From Acidobacteriota bacterium (GTDB lineage: Bacteria > Acidobacteriota > Terriglobia > Terriglobales > Acidobacteriaceae): 21,194 bases of DNA. Numbering within the stretch: position 1 is the stretch's first letter; the number at the start of each line of letters is the position of its first letter. The DNA lies in assembly GCA_021779695.1 (NCBI GenBank), contig JAJYAE010000036.1, positions 1 to 21,194 on the forward strand. Direction: 5' to 3'. The translations under genes were made by a program, and so were the position numbers. This document shows positions 15,417-21,194 of the stretch, in pieces. The notes under the pieces are model-generated. The model was not told where the DNA came from. It was given only the letters and a program-made list of their open reading frames with translations, and made no database searches.

Positions 15417-16664
15417 ATGGAGAGCGATTCTCCAGACCGCACACCTATCCCAGCTGCCCCCGTCTGCGCCGGAAAGCCGTTCGTCACAGACCCTGAACTC
15501 GACCGCAGCAAGCGCAACTTTCTCCGCGCCGCCGGTCTGCTCGTCGCCGGCTCCCTGCTGCCCCATCTCAAAGCCCAGCCGCAACAGCAACCTCTCACCG
15601 TCGGCTCCGGACATAAAGTCATCGTCGTCCTCATCGGCGGAGTTCGTCGTGCGGAGACCTTTTCCCGCGACGGCCTCGTCAATTTACCCCACCTCACCGG
15701 CCCTCTCTTCGGCCACTGCCTCTTTTATCCCCACACCCGCAATGAGGGTGTCACTGCTCATTTCAACGCCATCTCCAGCGTCCTCACCGGCAACTGGCAG
15801 CGCGTGGACGACTGGGGCAAACTTGCACCCACCACACCCACACTCTTCGAGCAGTTCCGCAAAGATCTGCGCGCCGGCCGCAGCGACACCTGGATGGTCG
15901 CCAGCAACAAGGCCCTCACCAGCCAGATTGGCGCCAGCTCCTCTGCCCACTTCGGCCCAAAGTACGGCGCCAATGTCGTCTTCCCCAAGCAACTCATGCT
16001 CATGGCTGTCGAGGAGGCTCTGCGCGGTGGAAGAACCGCCAGCATGGCTGACCGCGCGCGCGTTCAGACCGAGCTTGAGGCTGCCCTCGAAGGCAGCAAC
16101 TACGAAGGCCTCGGCTGGAACGTCTTCGATGCATCCGATCAGCTCGATCCCCGCGTTCGGGGAACAATCGAATCTGCCATCGCTGGATTCGTGCACAACG
16201 ATGGACCCACCTCCGGCGACGAGCTGACATTCTTCATGACACGCGAAATCATGCGCAAGTTCGCGCCCTCGGTCCTCACCGTGGTCTTCTCGGATGTCGA
16301 AGCGGCGCACTTTGGTTCCTACGCCATGCACCTCGCCGGCATCCGCACCGTCGACCGGCTCTGTGCGCAGCTCTGGCAGGAAGTCGAGCAAAACCCCTCG
16401 TATCGCGGCCAGACCACCCTGCTCATCCTTCCCGAATTTGGTCGCGACCCTGACGGCTCTTCCACCAACGGATTCTTTAACCACCGCGCCAACGAGGAGT
16501 CCACGCGCGATACCTGGATGCTGGCTCTCGGTGCCGCGGTCGATCGCCCGCAAGTCGTCGAAAGGCCCATCCGCCACGTGGATCTCTGTCCCACACTGGC
16601 CAGTCTGCTCGGCTGCAAGCCTGTCGAAATGCAGGGCGAGCGCCTTCCGGAGTTCCATGCCTGA
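15417..16664 (+). CDS. Alkaline-phosphatase-superfamily-like (DUF1501-like) protein, Tat-like leader (module copy 2)
   Basis: ATG 15417 is preferred over GTG 15405, since GAGG (15407-15410) is 6 nt upstream of it. The 415-aa product has a Tat-like leader of the KR variety (SKRNFLRAAG, residues 31-40) after an extended n-region, then strand KVIVVLIGGVRR (67-78). Superfamily features are 'RNEGVTAHF' (nucleophile-position Thr113), 'SDVEAAHFGSY' (D293, H298), 'LPEFGRD' (E340, D344) and 'NHR' (H356), followed by 'HVDLCPTLASLLG'. As in the first copy, the first metal aspartate of the family is glycine. It aligns along its whole length with the gene at 12934 but is clearly diverged. Its partner gene follows after 66 nt. 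Substrate unknown; a phosphatase, sulfatase or non-catalytic role all remain possible. Confidence 0.9.
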   Translation: MESDSPDRTPIPAAPVCAGKPFVTDPELDRSKRNFLRAAGLLVAGSLLPHLKAQPQQQPLTVGSGHKVIVVLIGGVRRAETFSRDGLVNLPHLTGPLFGHCLFYPHTRNEGVTAHFNAISSVLTGNWQRVDDWGKLAPTTPTLFEQFRKDLRAGRSDTWMVASNKALTSQIGASSSAHFGPKYGANVVFPKQLMLMAVEEALRGGRTASMADRARVQTELEAALEGSNYEGLGWNVFDASDQLDPRVRGTIESAIAGFVHNDGPTSGDELTFFMTREIMRKFAPSVLTVVFSDVEAAHFGSYAMHLAGIRTVDRLCAQLWQEVEQNPSYRGQTTLLILPEFGRDPDGSSTNGFFNHRANEESTRDTWMLALGAAVDRPQVVERPIRHVDLCPTLASLLGCKPVEMQGERLPEFHA

Positions 16665-16730
16665 CCACGTCCCACCATCGAACGCACGTGCTGGCAACGC
16701 TTTGCGAATTCCACGCCCTGGAGGTCTGTC

Positions 16731-18017
16731 ATGGAGATGAATCTGCCCAGCGATCTGCCTCCGCAACTCCAGCAGGCGCTCCAGAATGGCCTGCTCCAGC
16801 GCCTCCCTGTCACCTTCCAGCCCTTTGTCCATCAACAGCTCACCGAGTGGGACTTTCTGTTCCCCAACGAGCGCCACTCCGTCCAGCGTCTCCTGCTCTA
16901 CGTCAGCTCTCTGTCTCCCGCGCAGTTCGCCGCGCTCTTCGCTCCGCTTCTCCAGCTTGAAGACAAGATGGGCGTGCGCACCTGGCAGTTCTCCACCACC
17001 GAGGAAACCATCCTCAATGCCTCGCTTCTTGCCCGATCGCCCTACTATCAGCAATGGCGCCAGGCCGTGCAGAACGTCTTTGAAGCCTCCGATGCCTACG
17101 CCCTCAAAACGGGCGCCACCGTGGCCCGGCGCAGACTCGTGCTGCTCAACATTCCCAGCCACCTGCCTGTCGACAAGGCCACCGCCTGGACCCGCTGGCA
17201 GGGAATCGGCTTCGTTCAACCCCTCGATCTCTCCGCAGCGCGCGCCTCAGGGCTTCTTGCCTTCCTTCTATATGGAGAAAAGGCCGCATCTCCCAGCCTG
17301 CTTCAGGCCGCTCAGCAACCCGACGATCATTCGCCGGCGCAGGTCTGGATCCTCGACGCGGGCGACAGCCTCATCCGCGCCGCGCTTCAGAATCAGGCCA
17401 CCGCGCCTGCCACCCCCACGCCCACTCTGCTCGGATACAAGCGACTCGACACGTACCGCCAGAACTTCTCCAACGAGATGAATACCATGCGCCGGGATCT
17501 CGTCGATGCGGACAGCGTCTATGACCGCCTGCGCAAAGTCGATGTTCGACCCTGGTGCCCGCCTGAGGCCTCGGATCCTTCCATCCGCGAGTTTCTTCGT
17601 GCCTTGTATCTCTCCGGCAATGGCGCCGTCATCTTCGGCAACTCCTTTGTCGAGTGGGGCGCTTCAGAAGCTCTTCGTCGCGCGCGGCCTGCGCTCCTCG
17701 CCGGCCAGTTTGACCTGCGCTCCAGACCCAAGCCCTTCACCGGAGTCGCCGTCTTCGATAATCCCGACAAGGTCAATCCCTTGCCTTCCGTCGATGATCC
17801 CCAGGGCAGCGCTCTCGACGCCCAGATGCTTTCCCTCTACGTCTGGCTCGCCGCGCTCCGCTTCGCGGAGTACCAGCATGACACGGTCTGCGTCTGCATG
17901 GCAGAAAGCATCGCGGAGGCCTACATCATCGCGCCACCCCAGTTCCCCCTCCAGAGCAACCCACAGCCCCTTTCAATCGACACCCTGCGTCACCACCTGG
18001 CGGCATGGCTTGCCTGA
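16731..18017 (+). CDS. Unrecognised 428-aa protein, partner in module copy 2
   Basis: GGAGG (16720-16724) lies 6 nt before ATG 16731, a secure start. No signal peptide or membrane segment is seen, so it is probably cytoplasmic. It is a paralogue of the gene at 14085. LPVTFQPFVHQQLTEWDFLF with PNER (about residues 25-48) matches LPISFLPSMLRQVIEYDDKF with PAER, FGNSFVEWGASEALRRA matches FSTTFAQWTAREVLRRA, and DPQGSALDAQMLSLYVWL with IAPPQFPL matches the C-terminal block. Charged and aromatic residues (E, W/Y, FP-ER) in the first block are the best conserved. The family has no name I can give. It sits last in the phosphatase-like group, and the heat-shock promoter begins 37 nt downstream. Confidence 0.9.
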   Translation: MEMNLPSDLPPQLQQALQNGLLQRLPVTFQPFVHQQLTEWDFLFPNERHSVQRLLLYVSSLSPAQFAALFAPLLQLEDKMGVRTWQFSTTEETILNASLLARSPYYQQWRQAVQNVFEASDAYALKTGATVARRRLVLLNIPSHLPVDKATAWTRWQGIGFVQPLDLSAARASGLLAFLLYGEKAASPSLLQAAQQPDDHSPAQVWILDAGDSLIRAALQNQATAPATPTPTLLGYKRLDTYRQNFSNEMNTMRRDLVDADSVYDRLRKVDVRPWCPPEASDPSIREFLRALYLSGNGAVIFGNSFVEWGASEALRRARPALLAGQFDLRSRPKPFTGVAVFDNPDKVNPLPSVDDPQGSALDAQMLSLYVWLAALRFAEYQHDTVCVCMAESIAEAYIIAPPQFPLQSNPQPLSIDTLRHHLAAWLA

Positions 18018-18054
18018 GCAGGCTCCCGTTCGCTGGCTTGCACCCTTGCGCTCC

Positions 18055-18084
18055 TTGACAGCGTGATTTTCACGTTCCTAGAAT
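18055..18084 (+). promoter_or_regulatory. Sigma-70 promoter of hrcA-grpE-dnaJ, with an inverted repeat between the boxes
   Basis: A perfect TTGACA (18055-18060), an 18-nt spacer and TAGAAT (18079-18084, 5 of 6) form a strong housekeeping-type promoter. The spacer holds a perfect inverted repeat, CGTGA-TTT-TCACG (18062-18074), which could be an operator. No CIRCE sequence (TTAGCACTC-N9-GAGTGCTAA) is present between 18018 and 18203. The leader to the ATG at 18204 is about 110 nt. Confidence 0.75.
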
Positions 18085-18203
18085 CTAAATATGCGCAAGG
18101 GTTGCTTTCTCCTTATAAGAGGCTGAAAGGAATCCACTTAGTGTGCGGCCCAGTTTGGCTAAGCCATCGGCCCACGCAAGCAAGCCTCGGGGGAGCGGAA
18201 CAG

Positions 18204-19304
18204 ATGCCGGAAGTACGCGTCAGTCCGCGTGAGCGGCTGGTTCTTATCGCGATCATCGAGCTCTACATCGCCACGGGCGAACCCGTTGCTTCTCAAGCGG
18301 TTGCACGCCATTTCGCCAACCGCGACGGCCTCAGCTCCGCCACCATCCGCAACGTGATGGCCAACCTCGGTGAATTAGGCCTGCTCGATCAGCCCCACAC
18401 CTCTGCTGGACGTGTGCCCACCGCCGCCGCCTTTCGCTACTACGTCGAGCAAATTACCCGCCCAGACGGCCCGCACAGCCGAATCGCCTTCGGAATCGCG
18501 CCGGAACCACGCTCAGTCCTGAGCGAGGCGCGCCGCGGGCAGATCGAAGACAGCTTCAGCGGAGTCGCCACCAGCGCCGACTATCTTGAGCGCACCTCGC
18601 ACATCCTGGCCCTCATCTCCAGCGGCCTCGGCGTCGCGCTCGCCAGCGCCACCGCCTCGCAAGTCCTTGAACACATTTATTTTTCGCGCCTCTCCACGGG
18701 CCGTGTGCTTGCCGTGCTCGTCACCCAGGGCGGCACCATTTTTGACCGCGTCCTCGCCCTCGATCGCGAGCTCAACCATCTCGAGCTGGAGACCGCCGCC
18801 CGCTATCTCAATGAAAATTTTCGCGGCTGGCCCATCGAACGCATCCGGACCGAGATCGTCCGCCGCATCGAAATCGAGCGCGAGGCCTATCATCAACTGC
18901 TTGCCCTGGTGCAGGAACTTTGCCGAAAAGGGGCTCTCGCCGGCGGTGAAATGGGCCCGCCCATTTACGTCGATGGCATGGCCAATCTCATCGCTGCTGA
19001 AGTCGACCGCGAGCGCCTCCGCCAAATGCTTCTGGCCCTTGAGGCCAAGCAGCGCCTCATCGATTTGCTCAACGCCTACGTCGACGGCAATCAGCAGGAG
19101 GTTCGCGTAGTCGTCGGTCTTGACCAGGCCTCGCCCGCAATGCAGGACCTCGTCCTCATCGGCGCTCCCGCGCGCCTGGGCAGCGGCAACCTCGGCACAG
19201 TCGCCGTCATCGCCCCCACACGGATCCAATATCAGGAGATGATCCACGCCGTCCGCTACATCGCGGGCATCTCGCAGCGCCTTCTTGATCTCCCGGCAGA
19301 GTAG
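18204..19304 (+). CDS. hrcA: Heat-inducible transcription repressor HrcA, 366 aa
   Basis: HrcA is a dimeric winged-helix repressor that represses chaperone genes and depends on GroEL for folding in well-studied bacteria. The start is placed at ATG 18204, with GGGAG (18191-18195) 8 nt upstream. An upstream extension from 18063 would overlap the promoter and is rejected. Residues 1-80 form the winged helix (SPRERLVLIAIIELYIATGEP, SSATIRNVMANLGELGLLDQ, PHTSAGRVPTAAAFRYYV), the HrcA signature. The C-terminal GAF-like dimerisation region includes 'VLVTQGGTIFDRVL', 'PIYVDGMANLI' and 'AVIAPTRIQYQEMIHAVRYI'. It is first in the order hrcA-grpE-dnaJ, as in many bacteria. Length is slightly above that of typical HrcA (about 340). 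Confidence 0.97.
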   Translation: MPEVRVSPRERLVLIAIIELYIATGEPVASQAVARHFANRDGLSSATIRNVMANLGELGLLDQPHTSAGRVPTAAAFRYYVEQITRPDGPHSRIAFGIAPEPRSVLSEARRGQIEDSFSGVATSADYLERTSHILALISSGLGVALASATASQVLEHIYFSRLSTGRVLAVLVTQGGTIFDRVLALDRELNHLELETAARYLNENFRGWPIERIRTEIVRRIEIEREAYHQLLALVQELCRKGALAGGEMGPPIYVDGMANLIAAEVDRERLRQMLLALEAKQRLIDLLNAYVDGNQQEVRVVVGLDQASPAMQDLVLIGAPARLGSGNLGTVAVIAPTRIQYQEMIHAVRYIAGISQRLLDLPAE

Positions 19305-19338
19305 ACGTATCGGGTCCGGGCGCGCCACTTCACTCTGC

Positions 19339-19369
19339 GGATGCGCCCCAAACGGCCTCTGTCGCATCC
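19339..19369 (+). other. Inverted repeat between hrcA and grpE
   Basis: GGATGCG (19339-19345) and CGCATCC (19363-19369) form a perfect 7-bp stem with a 17-nt loop and no T-run, in the gap between hrcA and grpE. It could stabilise or mark a processing site in the polycistronic mRNA; processing between hrcA and grpE is known in Bacillus subtilis. The function here is inferred. Confidence 0.45.
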
Positions 19370-19501
19370 AAAATATGGTACTGTGATCGAGCCAGGTGTG
19401 AAATTCAAGGTAGCCCTGACCCATAAGCCGGACAGCGGCGCCTGCCGCGGAATTTATCATTGAAGAAGATCTCAAAAGTCCTACGGAGTATGCGTACAGG
19501 A

Positions 19502-20152
19502 ATGTCCCATAAGCCCCATAAAGAAGCGGAAGTGAAACCCCACGCGCCCGAGCCGCCCGCCGCGGTTGATGAAGCCGTTACCGCCCTCGCTGAACCCGAG
19601 TCGGCGGTCACCGCGCCGGACAGCGCTCCATCAATCTCTGAAGCAGTGCCCGAGCCGGCTCCCATCAGCCGCGCGGAGCTCGACCAGCTCAAATCGGCCT
19701 GCGAGCAGCTCAAGGCCGAGCGTGACCAACTCGTCGATCGCGTCGCACGCCTCCAGGCAGAGTTTGAAAACGCTCGCAAGCGCGCCGAGCGCGAACGCCA
19801 GGAATTCAAGGACTATGCCACCGGCAACGTCGTTGAGCGCTTCCTGCCTGTCCTTGACAACTTCGAGCTCGCCCTCAAGGCCACCGGCTCCGCGGACCAG
19901 CTTCGCTCCGGCATCGAGCTCATCGTCAAGCAGATGGAGGATGTCCTCCGCCAGCTCCAGGTGCTGCCCGTGCCCGCCGTCGGCGAGCAGTTCGACCCCC
20001 GGCATCACGAGGCGCTCGGCACCGTCGAGCGTGACGACCTGCCCGACCAGCACGTCGCAGAAGAGATTCGCCGCGGTTACAAGCTGCGCGAGCGCCTCCT
20101 GCGCCCGGCCATGGTGCGCGTCGCCTCCAATCCCAAACAGACCAGTGAGTGA
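19502..20152 (+). CDS. grpE: Nucleotide exchange factor GrpE, about 216 aa
   Basis: GrpE releases ADP from DnaK and resets the chaperone cycle in the cytoplasm. The protein has a variable acidic/proline-rich N-terminus, a long coiled coil ([20 protein letters not shown], then [20 protein letters not shown]) and the conserved head: [12 protein letters not shown], '[12 protein letters not shown]' and '[18 protein letters not shown]'. The start is uncertain. ATG 19502 has AGGA directly before it and GGAG 13 nt away. In-frame ATG 19490 and TTG 19460 are alternatives that add 4 or 14 residues. It follows hrcA after a gap of about 200 nt with a hairpin and precedes dnaJ by 14 nt, so all three are probably one transcript. 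dnaK is not in the window. Confidence 0.96.
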   Translation: MSHKPHKEAEVKPHAPEPPAAVDEAVTALAEPESAVTAPDSAPSISEAVPEPAPISRAELDQLKSACEQLKAERDQLVDRVARLQAEFENARKRAERERQEFKDYATGNVVERFLPVLDNFELALKATGSADQLRSGIELIVKQMEDVLRQLQVLPVPAVGEQFDPRHHEALGTVERDDLPDQHVAEEIRRGYKLRERLLRPAMVRVASNPKQTSE

Positions 20153-20166
20153 GAATCGATACCGTC

Positions 20167-21194
20167 GTGAGCAAAGCTGATTATTACGAAGTCCTCGGCG
20201 TCTCCCGCGACGCCAGCGATCAGGAACTGAAGAGCGCCTACCGTAAGCAGGCCATGAAGTATCATCCTGACCGCAACCCCGGCGATCATACCGCCGAGGA
20301 GAAATTCAAAGAGGCCAGCGAAGCCTATCAGGTCCTCAGCGACGCTGATAAGCGCGCTGCATACGATCGCTACGGCCATGCCGGCGTCAGCGGTGCTGGC
20401 GCTCCCGGCGGCTTCAGCGGATTCTCCGGTAGCGTCGATCTCGGCGACATCTTCGGCGATCTCTTCGGCGAGATGTTCAACATGGGCGGCGGCCAGCAGC
20501 GCCAGTCGCGCCAGCGCCGCGGAGACGACCTCCGCTACGATCTCGGCATCGACTTTGATGACGCCATCTTCGGCACAGAAAAGGAAGTCCGCATCCGCCG
20601 TCACGAGGCCTGCACCAGTTGCAAGGGCAGCGGCAGCGCCTCCGGGCGCGGTCCCAGCACCTGCCCGCAGTGCCAGGGCCGCGGCCAGATTCGCTACCAG
20701 CAGGGCTTTTTCTCCGTCGCTCGCACCTGCTCCGCTTGCGGTGGCGCCGGTGTCATCGTCACTGATCCCTGTCCCTCCTGCCGCGGTGAGACCCGCGTCA
20801 CCAGGGAGTTCAAGCTCAACGTCAAGGTTCCCCCCGGCGTCGAAGAGGGCACGCGCATCCGATACGCAGGCGAAGGCGACGCGGGCCGCTCCGGAGGCCC
20901 CTCGGGCGACCTCTACATCGTCCTCTCCGTCCGCCCCCACGATTTCTTTGAGCGCAGCGGAAACGACCTCCACTGCGTCATCCCCATCAGCTTTCCGCAG
21001 GCCGCACTCGGCGCGGAAATCGAAGTCGACGGCATCGACGGCAAAGTTGCGTTCACAATTCCTGAAGGCACTCAGAGCGGCAAGGAGCTGCGCGTGCGCG
21101 GTCGCGGCGTGCCCCACCTCAATGACAAGGGCCGCGGCGATCTCGTCATCCAGGTCATCGTCCAGATTCCCAAAAAGCTCACCCGCGCCCAGCG
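20167..21194 (+). CDS. dnaJ: Chaperone DnaJ (partial, C-terminus beyond right edge)
   Basis: This is the Hsp40 co-chaperone that delivers substrates to DnaK and stimulates its ATPase. It begins at GTG 20167, 14 nt after grpE, with only a weak GAG-rich ribosome-binding site. The resulting N-terminus ([16 protein letters not shown]) is the standard DnaJ one. The J-domain spans about residues 5-70 with the HPD motif at 33-35. A Gly/Phe-rich linker (about 72-110) follows. The zinc-binding region has four CxxC pairs (CTSC 149, CPQC 166, CSAC 188, CPSC 202); the fourth reads CPSCRGET, lacking the final Gly of CxxCxGxG. The C-terminal substrate-binding domains run to residue 342 where the window ends; some 35 residues are missing compared with typical DnaJ. 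Confidence 0.97.
   Translation, partial: MSKADYYEVLGVSRDASDQELKSAYRKQAMKYHPDRNPGDHTAEEKFKEASEAYQVLSDADKRAAYDRYGHAGVSGAGAPGGFSGFSGSVDLGDIFGDLFGEMFNMGGGQQRQSRQRRGDDLRYDLGIDFDDAIFGTEKEVRIRRHEACTSCKGSGSASGRGPSTCPQCQGRGQIRYQQGFFSVARTCSACGGAGVIVTDPCPSCRGETRVTREFKLNVKVPPGVEEGTRIRYAGEGDAGRSGGPSGDLYIVLSVRPHDFFERSGNDLHCVIPISFPQAALGAEIEVDGIDGKVAFTIPEGTQSGKELRVRGRGVPHLNDKGRGDLVIQVIVQIPKKLTRAQ

Noticed and set aside
15684..17219. 511-codon open frame on the minus strand
   Set aside because: Antisense to the second phosphatase-like gene and its partner, with low-complexity composition and no recognisable motif.
18513..19475. 320-codon open frame on the minus strand
   Set aside because: Antisense shadow of hrcA with no family resemblance.
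20077..21117. 346-codon alanine-rich frame on the minus strand
   Set aside because: Antisense shadow of dnaJ, whose J-domain and zinc motifs are unmistakable on the plus strand.

Overview
The window looks like chromosomal DNA from an acidobacterium, most likely class Terriglobia. This is inferred from the gene families. They include a very large TonB-dependent receptor with an N-terminal carboxypeptidase-regulatory-like (CarboxypepD_reg) domain, CRTAC1-type FG-GAP/ASPIC-UnbV proteins, many exported TPR proteins, and a moderately high-GC hrcA-grpE-dnaJ locus. No rRNA, tRNA, CRISPR array, transposase or phage gene was seen.

Layout. Positions 1-7052 hold a minus-strand operon read from right to left. 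It starts with a 1278-aa Tat-exported protein that fuses FG-GAP repeats, an ASPIC/UnbV domain, a redoxin-like domain without the usual active-site cysteines, and TPRs. Next comes an 855-aa exported TPR protein joined by an ATGA stop/start overlap. Last is a second CRTAC1-type protein that runs off the left edge. A 522-nt divergent intergenic region (7053-7574) carries candidate promoters and several inverted and direct repeats.

Rightward from 7575 lie a 1266-aa TonB-dependent receptor, a strong hairpin terminator, and a secreted TPR protein. Two tandem copies of a two-gene module follow. Each copy pairs an alkaline-phosphatase-superfamily-like protein (DUF1501-like, with a Tat-type leader) with an unrecognised ~400-aa protein. 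The copies are diverged paralogues. The first phosphatase-like gene appears to start at CTG, and the second copy has its own TATAAT promoter. The right end (18204-21194) is the heat-shock operon hrcA-grpE-dnaJ, with dnaJ cut by the window edge. It has a good sigma-70 promoter but no visible CIRCE element.

How the genes may work together (inference). The receptor, the TPR proteins, the FG-GAP proteins and the phosphatase-like proteins are mostly predicted to act outside the cytoplasm, and at least three carry twin-arginine-like leaders. The divergent arrangement around one shared regulatory region suggests an envelope system for uptake or surface processing. The duplicated phosphatase-like/partner modules are its least understood part and the best candidate for something undescribed. 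The heat-shock operon is probably an unrelated housekeeping neighbour.
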